A stretch of 64,000 bases of DNA, taken from the IMG/VR virus record IMGVR_UViG_3300042863_000830, positions 1 to 64,000 of that record. One strand, given 5' to 3'. The stretch comes from a virus. Below are positions 52,963 to 60,970 of this stretch, piece by piece. The notes under the pieces are model-generated. The model was not told the DNA's origin. It ran no database searches and worked only from the letters and a program-made list of their open reading frames with translations. Within the stretch, counting starts at the first letter, position 1, and each line of letters opens with the position of its first letter. The position numbers and the translations under genes were made by a program.

Positions 52963-54489
52963 ATGAGCAAAAATACAGTCCTTAGTGAAATACCTAATGT
53001 ATCAGGCATAATAAAGCAAGTTGGTACAAGTGGTTTTGCAACTGCAACCCCTAATGTGGATTATCAACTACCAATTAGCTTAACCACATTTGGCACAACT
53101 GGACCGGCTACTTTTAGTAGCAATGTATTAAATATACCTATTTATGGATCAAGTGGTACTACGGGTACTTCAGGTACTAGTGGTAATAGTGGATCTTCTG
53201 GATCAAGTGGTAGTAGTGGATCTTCTGGCTCGTCAGGCTCAAGTGGTACTACGGGAACATCAGGATCTTCTGGCTCGTCAGGATCTTCAGGATCTTCAGG
53301 TTCATCAGGATCTTCAGGAACTACCGGTACAAGCGGTACTACTGGAACTTCAGGAACTACTGGTACTTCAGGTACAAGCGGCATTAGCGGGGACAGATAT
53401 TTAACATCATCAGCTACTTCATTCACATTAGGCAATGCTGGAACTATTACTGTCGGCGTTGGATTAGCTTATAGTCCTAGTCAAACAGTTATCATATCTT
53501 TTAATCCTAGCAACTATCAAGAATCAGTTGTAACATCTTATAACAACGGCACAGGCAGTTTAGTATTTGGTGCGCCAATCACAACAGTTGGTTCAGGCAC
53601 ATACAATGCATGGTTAGTAAACCTAGCCGGTGCTAGTGGTGGCGATGGTAGTTCAGGGACTTCGGGGGCAAATGGCACATCGGGAATAAATGGCACATCT
53701 GGCGCAAATGGTACAAGTGGCTCAAGCGGTTCAAGCGGTTCAAGCGGCTCAAGCGGCTCAAGCGGAGTGAACGGAACAAGTGGCTCAAGCGGTTCAAGCG
53801 GTGTAAATGGGAATAACGGATCTTCAGGCACAAGCGGTGTAAATGGGAATAACGGATCTTCTGGAACAAGTGGAGTAAACGGAACGGCTGGTATTAGTGG
53901 CACATCTGGCGCAAATGGCTCGTCAGGTACAAGCGGCGTTTCTGGCTCATCAGGTTCTTCAGGAGTAAACGGAGGTGCCGGTTCGTCAGGTACAAGTGGC
54001 GCGCAAGGTGGTAATGGTACAAGTGGTGTTTCGGGTTCGTCAGGTACTTCAGGTGCAAACGGAGGCAATGGTTCTTCAGGCACAAGTGGGGTAAATGGAA
54101 CTGGATTTAATTCTATTTCTCCAACAACTGCAGGAGCTGTGCTTACAGCCAATGGTACATCTAATAGTGCAACAGCAAATACAGGAGTAACAATTAGCGG
54201 TTCTAATCTAACTGCTGCTGCATTTTTTGAAAGTTCAGATATAAGATTTAAGAATGTATTAGAAACAAATCCATCAATAGACTTACCAATAGATGTAATT
54301 AAATTTACTAGAACAGATGATGATAACAATGCAGTAAGATATGGTTATTCGGCTCAACAAGTGCAATCATATCTTCCAGAGGCAGTTTCAGGTGGTGAAA
54401 AGTTATCCGTAAATTACATGGATGTTCATACATTAAAAATAGCAGCATTAGAAAAACGTATTGCAGAATTAGAAGCTAAATTAAAATAA
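52963..54489 (+). CDS. second collagen-like tail fibre with S74 domain
   Basis: 508 residues. N-terminal cap (SEIPNVSGIIKQVGTSGFAT), collagen-like GSS/GTS blocks at about residues 62-143 and 223-380 (GVNG-NNG variants in the second), a globular domain between (YLTSSATSFTLGNAGTITVG, also found in the first fibre), and a C-terminal S74-type domain (DIRFKNVLETNPSIDLPIDV, YGYSAQQVQSYLPEAVSGG, then a coiled coil). It lies immediately upstream of a small beta-rich protein and the convergent glycosyltransferase; its Ser/Thr repeats are a candidate acceptor. Confidence 0.88.
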   Translation: MSKNTVLSEIPNVSGIIKQVGTSGFATATPNVDYQLPISLTTFGTTGPATFSSNVLNIPIYGSSGTTGTSGTSGNSGSSGSSGSSGSSGSSGSSGTTGTSGSSGSSGSSGSSGSSGSSGTTGTSGTTGTSGTTGTSGTSGISGDRYLTSSATSFTLGNAGTITVGVGLAYSPSQTVIISFNPSNYQESVVTSYNNGTGSLVFGAPITTVGSGTYNAWLVNLAGASGGDGSSGTSGANGTSGINGTSGANGTSGSSGSSGSSGSSGSSGVNGTSGSSGSSGVNGNNGSSGTSGVNGNNGSSGTSGVNGTAGISGTSGANGSSGTSGVSGSSGSSGVNGGAGSSGTSGAQGGNGTSGVSGSSGTSGANGGNGSSGTSGVNGTGFNSISPTTAGAVLTANGTSNSATANTGVTISGSNLTAAAFFESSDIRFKNVLETNPSIDLPIDVIKFTRTDDDNNAVRYGYSAQQVQSYLPEAVSGGEKLSVNYMDVHTLKIAALEKRIAELEAKLK

Positions 54490-54491
54490 AC

Positions 54492-55049
54492 ATGGCATAT
54501 AGTGACTTAGCAAATAATCAAGGTGTATCTTTTAATAGCTTAATCAGTGGAGTGTCTCAAGGATACTTTAGTGCAAAAACTACTATACCCTCTACCAACA
54601 AAATGGCTACAAAGTCTGCTTGTAATACGTATGTAACTGTAAACCCCTCATATCCTTCTTTTGCAGCAAAAGCAGATAATCAATTAGTTGTAAAACAAGA
54701 TTTACAAAATAATGAAGCCACTTTATACATTACAAATAATTTCTTTACAGGAACTATAACAAACGTTACAGTTAATGGAGTTAGTATTACAGGTGCTTCA
54801 TTCCCATTAGATATAGGTAATGGCACAACAGGTTACACTACACAAATAGGTACATACGATATATTGGTTTATTATGCAGATGCTACTAACCTTGACAATT
54901 ATATGCGTATAGAAGATTCTGAATATAATACTGCCTGTATAGATGGATTTTCTTCATTAGGTCCAGGACCTTATTATGTAACATTCTCAAGTCAAGTAAT
55001 CAATACAAGTGTTGGTGTTGTTATTGAATCTGGTGATGGAAATTGTTAG
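54492..55049 (+). CDS. hypothetical beta-rich virion protein
   Basis: 185 residues, beta-rich (LYITNNFFTGTITNVTVNGV, IGTYDILVYYADATNLDNYM) with a Ser/Gly-rich end. No signal peptide. Last gene of the fibre module, overlapping the convergent glycosyltransferase gene by 29 bases. Presumably a fibre tip or accessory protein. Confidence 0.55.
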   Translation: MAYSDLANNQGVSFNSLISGVSQGYFSAKTTIPSTNKMATKSACNTYVTVNPSYPSFAAKADNQLVVKQDLQNNEATLYITNNFFTGTITNVTVNGVSITGASFPLDIGNGTTGYTTQIGTYDILVYYADATNLDNYMRIEDSEYNTACIDGFSSLGPGPYYVTFSSQVINTSVGVVIESGDGNC

Positions 55050-57894
55050 ATGGCGCAGTTTTCCCCAATAGTTGCCATTGATGGATCTTGCCCATAAAAT
55101 CTTTTATTTTATCTATAACCATTTGTGCAGTAATTGATTTAGTGCATTCAAATTGTCTTTCAGTCCCTTTATGATCAGGACACCAATTCCAATCTCCTGC
55201 GTTTAATCTATGCCTATTAAAGCAACCACTACACTTTCCTTGAGGTGCAGATACTCTTATACAATCTTCCATCTCAGCAAAAGGTTCAGAAAAACCACTA
55301 ATAATAACGGTTGGGATATTTAAAGACCAAGATAGCCAACTTAAACCGCTCCCTATACCTATAAAGAACTCCGATTTAAGCATTTCTTCCATAACTGACT
55401 CAATACTACCATTCGGGTGGACAACTACGCCATTTGGGGCTATATTGCCCATATAGTCAACGCCTTCTTTGGATATAAGTTTAACCACATATCCTTTGCT
55501 AATCAAATAGTCTACCACTTCTTGCCATCCTTTTGGATTATTCCAATATTTAGCTTGTGCGGTAGAATGTATAGCAATGACTACTTGCTTAATTTTTTCA
55601 ACAGGTTTTATCTTTAATCTAGGTCTTACCTCCTTGTACTCTAACCCTAGTATGTTAGTAGCAGCCTTTTGCATTGAAATTGTATGAGGCACTTCAGGTT
55701 CTTTATTTTCATCATAAAACCACCCGACTCTGTATAAAGCATATACGTTTTGAACCACATCACCCGGACTTACAAATTCTAATTCAGGGTAATCAAACAT
55801 ATGATTCCAGAAAGTAGATACAATGACATGGCAATTATGTTTCTTTTTAAACTCCAAAGCATATGGCATCCAAGCTAAAGTGTCCCCTAGTGATTTACTT
55901 TCAAGCGTTATAAAGACTCTCTTGCTTTCAAGGTTTAGCTTGTTTTCAAATATCAAATTACCTTGATCCCATATTTTAACCTCCCATTCAGTAAACCATT
56001 GTCTATTTAGTTTTACCCAATTATTAACATCTAAATGATTATTATAGACACAATTACCATTTTCGTAAAATTCAACATAAAATCTTTTGTCTAAAAGAAC
56101 CTTATCTCGTTGGACATCATTTGTATAGTCTATTCCTTCAATGTCAACTTTGTTATCCTTTTTCAAGTCAGCCATTAACAACTCTTTAACCTTGTAGTTG
56201 TTTTCTTTTAAAAAGTTATAGAACTTAACTTCAAGTATATTGAAAGATGTGCCATTTGTGTAGTAATCTTTTTTGTCTTTAAATTTGGTTACAAATGATA
56301 AGATAGCATCTGTTTTGGCTGATAAAAAAGCAGAGCAATATGAATCTTCTTCATAAGACAGGTTAGTGTATTTATAGACTACAAAATCATTTGTATCTAA
56401 TTCCTTTAAATTGTTGTTTATTGTTGCTTTAGTAAGCTGGTAGTCGTAATTGATTATGTTTACCTTCTTATAGCCTAGTTTTTTAGCCAATTCTATTCCA
56501 TTACGCATTAAGGTATACACGCAATACCCATGTTCTTTTTCAAATAATTGGTACTCTTTTTCTCCTTTTTTATTTGTAAACCAATGATAATATGCCACAT
56601 TGTATTTAGCAAATTCACTCTTAAACAACAAAGGATTCTCTTTTGTATAAATAACATAATCACAAAGCTCTTGTGCATCTTCCTCTATTGGAAAATTCGC
56701 AGACAAAATGATATTCGTGTTTAAACTAGATAAGCAATTTTTAAGCAGTTGTTTCCTGAAATCGTTATTAGGGTGGGCTAAAACAATTGATACAGAATCC
56801 TTATCTTTTTTAGCACTAACATTAATTCCTTTAATCTCCAAGTATGGATTATCTACAAAATGTTGTATTATAATAGGCTTTTGCTCCTTAATTGGTAGTT
56901 CAAGTAACTTTAAATAGGCTTCTTCATGCCTTAATCCAAAAATCAATGAATTGTTATCGGTAGGTACGTTGTAATTACATTCTAAGGTACTTAAATCAGT
57001 ATCTATTGGATTAATATACTTATCATACATACCATCATATTGAGGCAAATTACGGGCAATAATGGGCAGTTTGTAACCAATAGCTTCACGAAGTACCAAT
57101 GGATTTAGCTCCCAAGTAGAATTAAACATAAAAATATCAGCCGCAGACATAAAGGTAGATATATCAGTCCTTTCCCCCCACACTTTCACATTGCTAGGTA
57201 AATCCTTCATTAGTGGCTCCCAATAGTCCATAAAGTTCCCCGCTTGATTGCCGATAAAATGAAACATCATATCAGGGTACTTACGAGCAATTTCTAACCC
57301 TTCAGCTTGATTCTTGCCCGAAGTCCAAAGCCCTACATTTATAACATGCTTCTTCTTTAAATCCATGCCTAAATCCTTCTTAGCGTGTATTTTTTCTATC
57401 CATAAATTAAGCTTTAAATCTATTGGGTAAGGTATGGTTACAAACTTACTATCCATCCCTGCAAATATATCTTCGTGCCAAGAGGTGCAAAAAGCATACA
57501 TATCAGGATGGTATCGTTTACTATCAAGAGGTCTAAAATTAGAGTTATGACAAGTTTCTACTATGCGCCAAGTCCTATCATTGCAATACAATTCATTAAA
57601 AAGTGTGTCATTGCCCATTGATTCTGGCATTTCATCCAAATGAACAATATCTATTCCGTTATCCCTAATTATATCCATAGCTCGCATTTTGTCGCTATCA
57701 AGACTATAAAAGTTATTACCCAATAAAGAGATTATTTGATCCCTTTGTACCGGGAATAACTTTCCATAATCCTCGTATTCCACAACAAAAATTTCAAACG
57801 ATTCAGCATAGTCAAGTAAAGTTTGAATACGTTTAAGTACAAATTGAGGCATACCGCCCGTTGAGATATGCGACATTAGATATAATATTTTCAT
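55021..57894 (-). CDS. multi-domain glycosyltransferase with TibC/Aah-like C-terminus
   Basis: 957 residues. Residues 1-360: GT-B (GT4-like), with LMSHISTGGMPQFVLKRIQT, VINVGLWTSGKNQAEGLEIA and IFMFNSTWELNPLVLREAIG. Residues about 370-640: GT-A-like unit of unknown family (SIVLAHPNNDFRKQLLKNCL, VNIINYDYQL). Residues about 640-957: beta linker, then VFITLESKSLGDTLAWMPYA, IGIGSGLSWLSWSLNIPTVI and a cysteine cluster C-x2-C-x13-C-x11-C (from about 886). This matches the autotransporter heptosyltransferase group (TibC/Aah), which O-glycosylates Ser in repeats and binds iron through four Cys. Convergent with the fibre genes, it is a candidate enzyme for decorating the Ser/Thr-rich fibres (inference). 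Confidence 0.82.
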   Translation of the reverse strand: MKILYLMSHISTGGMPQFVLKRIQTLLDYAESFEIFVVEYEDYGKLFPVQRDQIISLLGNNFYSLDSDKMRAMDIIRDNGIDIVHLDEMPESMGNDTLFNELYCNDRTWRIVETCHNSNFRPLDSKRYHPDMYAFCTSWHEDIFAGMDSKFVTIPYPIDLKLNLWIEKIHAKKDLGMDLKKKHVINVGLWTSGKNQAEGLEIARKYPDMMFHFIGNQAGNFMDYWEPLMKDLPSNVKVWGERTDISTFMSAADIFMFNSTWELNPLVLREAIGYKLPIIARNLPQYDGMYDKYINPIDTDLSTLECNYNVPTDNNSLIFGLRHEEAYLKLLELPIKEQKPIIIQHFVDNPYLEIKGINVSAKKDKDSVSIVLAHPNNDFRKQLLKNCLSSLNTNIILSANFPIEEDAQELCDYVIYTKENPLLFKSEFAKYNVAYYHWFTNKKGEKEYQLFEKEHGYCVYTLMRNGIELAKKLGYKKVNIINYDYQLTKATINNNLKELDTNDFVVYKYTNLSYEEDSYCSAFLSAKTDAILSFVTKFKDKKDYYTNGTSFNILEVKFYNFLKENNYKVKELLMADLKKDNKVDIEGIDYTNDVQRDKVLLDKRFYVEFYENGNCVYNNHLDVNNWVKLNRQWFTEWEVKIWDQGNLIFENKLNLESKRVFITLESKSLGDTLAWMPYALEFKKKHNCHVIVSTFWNHMFDYPELEFVSPGDVVQNVYALYRVGWFYDENKEPEVPHTISMQKAATNILGLEYKEVRPRLKIKPVEKIKQVVIAIHSTAQAKYWNNPKGWQEVVDYLISKGYVVKLISKEGVDYMGNIAPNGVVVHPNGSIESVMEEMLKSEFFIGIGSGLSWLSWSLNIPTVIISGFSEPFAEMEDCIRVSAPQGKCSGCFNRHRLNAGDWNWCPDHKGTERQFECTKSITAQMVIDKIKDFMGKIHQWQLLGKTAPSNNFHHQIQ

Positions 57895-57914
57895 AATCCG
57901 ATTTTAGTATTCAG

Positions 57915-57922
57915 CAAATTTA
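57915..57922 (-). promoter_or_regulatory. leftward promoter -7 element TAAATTTG
   Basis: Reverse-strand TAAATTTG (57922-57915) fits TAnnTTTG; the ATG at 57894 lies 20 bases on, giving a leader of about 14 bases for the glycosyltransferase gene. Confidence 0.55.
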
Positions 57923-57998
57923 TATTAATAAATTTAATTTAAAAAATTAATATAAAAAAGTTAACGTAAAAAATCGCATAAAAAATATCAAACATCAG

Positions 57999-58006
57999 TA
58001 TATTTG
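57999..58006 (+). promoter_or_regulatory. rightward -7 element TATATTTG abutting the start codon
   Basis: TATATTTG fits TAnnTTTG and ends four bases before the ATG at 58011, so the lysis-region mRNA may be leaderless. Confidence 0.5.
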
Positions 58007-58010
58007 ACAT

Positions 58011-58568
58011 ATGTATAAGAACATATTTATAGTCGTATTATTGTTTATCATTTTTTTAATGACAAAATCTGCTATTTCTTTAAAAGACATACAGCCTGTC
58101 GTAATAGAAAAGGTAGATACTTTAAGACAAGATACCACCATATATAAATGGAAGAAAGGAAAAGACATAGTGCATGATACTACAATATACGATACAACAA
58201 TCAGTTTTCTAAATGTAGATACCAGCGCTATTTTAAAAGATTTCTTTGCCAAGAATGTATTCAAAGATACTTTATCATTACCAGAGGGAATAGTAGCTAT
58301 AAATGACACTATATCACAAAACAAGATATATGGCAGAAGTTTTAACGCTAGCTTAACACAAAAAACTATTGTGAAGGTAAGAGAGATACGCACGCCACCG
58401 CCACCACCAAAAGCATCATTGTATTGGGGAGTAATGGCAACAAAGCAAGAAAACAATTTTGGATACGGAGGAGGCTTGATTTACAAATCAGCTAACAAAG
58501 GAATTATCCAATTAAATATTACTAACAACAAACAGTTCCAATTAGGATACTACTCTAAAATATTTTAA
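58011..58568 (+). CDS. membrane-anchored hypothetical protein of the lysis region
   Basis: 185 residues. A single N-terminal transmembrane helix (IFIVVLLFIIFLMTKSAISL) is followed by a polar domain with repeated DTTIY motifs and a beta C-terminus with an ASLYWGVMATKQ Gly-rich segment. A short PPPPP run interrupts the polar domain. It could be an inner-membrane spanin-like or adhesion protein; no family recognised. First gene of the lysis transcript. Confidence 0.55.
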   Translation: MYKNIFIVVLLFIIFLMTKSAISLKDIQPVVIEKVDTLRQDTTIYKWKKGKDIVHDTTIYDTTISFLNVDTSAILKDFFAKNVFKDTLSLPEGIVAINDTISQNKIYGRSFNASLTQKTIVKVREIRTPPPPPKASLYWGVMATKQENNFGYGGGLIYKSANKGIIQLNITNNKQFQLGYYSKIF

Positions 58569-58570
58569 CA

Positions 58571-58891
58571 ATGGCAACAACAAAAAAGACAGATGAAAAA
58601 AAAGATGTAAATGTATCTGCAAATCCATTGCCGGTCAGCTTTAAAGATTTTGTCAAGCATCCAAAAGAAGCAATTGCATTTTTAGCTATTATAGCTATGG
58701 GATATTTGTATGTAGATATAAGAAGCACATTCCAGACAAATGCAGATAAGCAAGACAGAAGGGTTGATAAAGTGGAAACAAGATTAGACGCAGTGCAAGA
58801 TGCATTGAGAAGAAGCGATTCATCAGGCGCAGTAACGGCATCTCAATTAAAAATGTTAAATGATTTAGGAGCTATAAAATCCCTTAAATAA
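58571..58891 (+). CDS. small membrane protein with coiled coil
   Basis: 106 residues. Polar N-terminus, a transmembrane helix (AIAFLAIIAMGYLYVDIRST, about residues 33-52), then a coiled coil (DRRVDKVETRLDAVQDALRR). The layout recalls membrane-anchored coiled-coil proteins in phage lysis cassettes. Holin-associated or spanin-like roles are possible; not assignable further. It overlaps the next gene by one base. Confidence 0.55.
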   Translation: MATTKKTDEKKDVNVSANPLPVSFKDFVKHPKEAIAFLAIIAMGYLYVDIRSTFQTNADKQDRRVDKVETRLDAVQDALRRSDSSGAVTASQLKMLNDLGAIKSLK

Positions 58892-59217
58892 TGAAATACT
58901 TAGTATTCATATTTTTATTTGGTTGTGGTGTTACGGCTCAAGGTGTAAGTGAGGAGTCTAAAGAAGATCAAGAATTGGATATGCTTTTAAAAAAGGCGCA
59001 GTCCAATATCCAAGTCCAAGCCACATTGCAAGATGCCGCTACAAAAGAACAAAAGAAGATAGTAACGCAAACTATAAGCCAAATAGTAGGATTAAAAGAA
59101 GAAAACAAAGAATTAAAAATAGAATTAAATGAAACTAAAGCAAAGTTTGATAGCATCAGTCTTGATACTCTTGTGCCATACGTCTTATTGCCAGTACCCC
59201 GTAAAAAGGATATTTAG
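58891..59217 (+). CDS. secreted coiled-coil protein, spanin-like (i- or o-component)
   Basis: 108 residues. N-terminal signal (YLVFIFLFGCGVTAQG) with an L-F-G-C lipobox-like site, then a coiled coil (LKEENKELKIELNETKAKFD). The last 89 bases overlap the next gene in another frame, an arrangement typical of Rz/Rz1 spanin pairs. Spanins fuse inner and outer membranes in the last step of Gram-negative lysis. Function is inferred from architecture. Confidence 0.5.
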   Translation: MKYLVFIFLFGCGVTAQGVSEESKEDQELDMLLKKAQSNIQVQATLQDAATKEQKKIVTQTISQIVGLKEENKELKIELNETKAKFDSISLDTLVPYVLLPVPRKKDI

Positions 59218-59530
59218 AGGTGATTCGGTGGTTATAATGAAAGTATCACAAGCAGATACAATCAATATGCTTTACAAGTTTTATTCTCAAAAAATAGATT
59301 CACTAACCGATTCAGTAGCAATTAAAAACAAAACAAATGAAGAACTTTATAAAAAATTACTTGTTAAAAATGATACAATCTTTTATTGGAAAGGTAAATA
59401 CGAAGCAAGTAGAGAGCTTTATACCGGATACAGAAATATCAACTACGAAAAAGAAGAAGCGTTCCACCTCCTCCAAAAAATCATCCTCATCGGAGTTATA
59501 ATTTTACAATTCACACAAATAGCAAAATAA
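59129..59530 (+). CDS. spanin-like partner with N-terminal signal and C-terminal hydrophobic helix
   Basis: 133 residues. Starts inside the preceding gene (89-base overlap). N-terminal hydrophobic segment (SLIASVLILLCHTSYC) ends in Cys, a possible lipobox or signal cleavage site; the middle is coiled coil (ADTINMLYKFYSQKIDSLTD); the C-terminus is a hydrophobic helix (LLQKIILIGVIILQFTQIAK). Overlap plus secretion signals suggest a spanin pair, but an unusual C-terminal membrane segment argues for caution. Confidence 0.5.
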   Translation: MKLKQSLIASVLILLCHTSYCQYPVKRIFRGDSVVIMKVSQADTINMLYKFYSQKIDSLTDSVAIKNKTNEELYKKLLVKNDTIFYWKGKYEASRELYTGYRNINYEKEEAFHLLQKIILIGVIILQFTQIAK

Positions 59531-59531
59531 T

Positions 59532-59756
59532 ATGAAACAATTTTTTCAAGAAGACAATGGCAGATTTAGTATGAAGCGTTTATGTGGTTTATTATGTGTA
59601 GTAACTTTATGTGCTACCATGTACCACAATAGCTTTAGTGAAGAACACATAGCTCCAAGTACAGTACTTGTAGAAGCGGTATCTTTGTTAGCCTTTGGCA
59701 CTTTAGGCTTAACATCAGTTGAAAAGATATTTAAAAAGAAAGAAAATGCCGAATAA
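59532..59756 (+). CDS. putative holin or small two-helix membrane protein
   Basis: 74 residues. QFFQEDNGRFSMKRLCGLLC leads into a first hydrophobic helix (LLCVVTLCATMYHNSF) and a second (LVEAVSLLAFGTLGLTSVEK), followed by a basic tail KKKENAE. This size, two helices and a charged end fit a class II holin-like protein, and similar proteins in Bacteroidota phages are, from memory, called holins. Located upstream of the endolysin. Confidence 0.6.
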   Translation: MKQFFQEDNGRFSMKRLCGLLCVVTLCATMYHNSFSEEHIAPSTVLVEAVSLLAFGTLGLTSVEKIFKKKENAE

Positions 59757-59832
59757 TGAAAAAAGAGCATTACTTATAGGGGCAACCCTCTGGGTAATAT
59801 TATTGACATATTTTACAATTAAAATGTTATAA
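59746..59832 (+). CDS. 28-residue single-helix membrane peptide
   Basis: Tiny gene, MPNNEKRALLIGATLWVILL followed by TYFTIKML, one transmembrane helix. It overlaps the end of the holin-like gene and ends just before the endolysin. Could be an antiholin or lysis peptide; evidence is only the reading frame and hydrophobicity. Confidence 0.4.
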   Translation: MPNNEKRALLIGATLWVILLTYFTIKML

Positions 59833-59834
59833 AA

Positions 59835-60341
59835 ATGAAAGACCAAAAAACGTTGGAGAGAATACAATTGCTCCACCCTAAATTAAGAGAAGAAGCGTTA
59901 ACTATGTATGATGAGATTGTTGCAGCTTTAACAGGCACAGCAGCTTGTCGTTTTGCTTACACCCTAAGAACATTTGCAGAACAAGACGGATTGTTTGCAC
60001 AAGGCAGAACGAAGCCGGGTGCTATTGTTACTAAGGCTAAAGGCGGTCAGTCATATCATAATTACGGGTTAGCTATTGATATTGTTTTGTTAGTTGATAA
60101 GGATAAGAATGGCACTTTTGAAACTGCAAGTTGGGACTTAAAGACTGACTTTGATGGCGATGGCAAGAGTGATTGGCAAGAGATTGTAGCTATTTTTAAA
60201 AGATATGGCTACGAGTGGGGTGGCGACTGGAAGTTTAATGATGCACCTCATTTCCAAAAAACACTTGGTAAATCTATTGCAGAATTACAAGCATTACATA
60301 AAGCAGGTAAAGTTGACAAGAATGGTTTTGTATTAATCTAA
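59835..60341 (+). CDS. M15-family peptidase endolysin
   Basis: 168 residues. QSYHNYGLAIDI matches the S-x-H-x-x-G-x-A-x-D zinc motif of VanY/M15 peptidases, and GGDWKFNDAPHFQ supplies the third His ligand. Between them are two Asp-rich EF-hand-like loops (DKDKNGTFE, DFDGDGKSDW), perhaps calcium-binding. M15 peptidases cleave L-Ala-D-Glu or D-Ala-type peptide bonds of peptidoglycan. No signal peptide, so release would need the holin. Confidence 0.88.
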   Translation: MKDQKTLERIQLLHPKLREEALTMYDEIVAALTGTAACRFAYTLRTFAEQDGLFAQGRTKPGAIVTKAKGGQSYHNYGLAIDIVLLVDKDKNGTFETASWDLKTDFDGDGKSDWQEIVAIFKRYGYEWGGDWKFNDAPHFQKTLGKSIAELQALHKAGKVDKNGFVLI

Positions 60342-60417
60342 TTATATATGTGTAAAAAAAAATAATTAATTAATTGAAATAGTTAGTTAATTTTATCTAA
60401 ATATTAATGGTTCTAAA

Positions 60418-60720
60418 ATGGATATACAAACCGAAATAAGCCTGATGGATCAAAGACTATCAATTATGGAAAATAAACTTGATGATGTTGAGTCAAAATT
60501 AGACTCAATGGATAAAAAATTGAATCAAGTAATAGAAGCATTAATAGGCAATCCTTTGACCAAAAGTAATGGTCTTGTAGAGGATGTTAAGTCAATGAAA
60601 GAAAAGGTTGACGACCACGACCAATCCTTAAAAAAAGTAAAATGGTTTTGGTTAGGTGTTATTTCAGTAGGTACTGCATTAGCTATATTAATACAATTTG
60701 TTTTAAAAGTTTTTGGTTAA
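60418..60720 (+). CDS. XhlA-like membrane protein (coiled coil plus C-terminal helix)
   Basis: 100 residues. A long coiled coil (SIMENKLDDVESKLDSMDKK) precedes a C-terminal transmembrane helix (WFWLGVISVGTALAILIQFV). This is the architecture of haemolysin XhlA/phage holin-like proteins. It closes the lysis cassette and is followed by a terminator. Family assignment is architectural. Confidence 0.6.
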   Translation: MDIQTEISLMDQRLSIMENKLDDVESKLDSMDKKLNQVIEALIGNPLTKSNGLVEDVKSMKEKVDDHDQSLKKVKWFWLGVISVGTALAILIQFVLKVFG

Positions 60721-60866
60721 TTTTTTTTTGGTTTATAAGCGATAATTGGAGGACTTAAAACGTCCTCCTTTTTTATTGCTTTCTTATCGTAAAACTTTAC
60801 TTTCTGTTGTTCATTGCTATTAGCAGAAACGACTAATTTGCCATTTTTTGTTGTTCTCTTTCGCAT
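60717..60866 (-). CDS. 49-residue basic hypothetical protein
   Basis: Leftward gene, MRKRTTKNGKLVVSANSNEQ onward, ending PPIIAYKPKKN. Basic and mostly polar. It overlaps the preceding small gene by 34 bases and ends beside the convergent lysis gene. Its DNA also encodes the rightward terminator hairpin, so it is under double constraint or is not a gene. Confidence is limited. Confidence 0.4.
   Translation of the reverse strand: MRKRTTKNGKLVVSANSNEQQKVKFYDKKAIKKEDVLSPPIIAYKPKKN
60748..60775 (+). terminator. intrinsic terminator after the lysis genes
   Basis: GGAGGAC (60748-60754) pairs with GTCCTCC (60762-60768) across a TTAAAAC loop, followed by six T residues. It also lies inside the antisense small gene 60717-60866. 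Confidence 0.85.
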
Positions 60867-60970
60867 ATCTTTTCTTTTAATTCTTTAATTTCTTGGTTAA
60901 GTTTTTTAATTTTTTCTCTTAATACTTCAATTTCACATTCAAGTATTGTGGACTGTTTCAGTTCATACAT
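60833..60970 (-). CDS. 45-residue coiled-coil protein
   Basis: Leftward gene, MYELKQSTILECEIEVLREK followed by KKLNQEIKELKEKIC, a heptad-type coiled coil with Leu/Ile at regular positions. It overlaps its upstream neighbour by 8 bases and its downstream neighbour by 34. Probably a dimerising accessory protein; function unknown. Confidence 0.5.
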   Translation of the reverse strand: MYELKQSTILECEIEVLREKIKKLNQEIKELKEKICEREQQKMAN

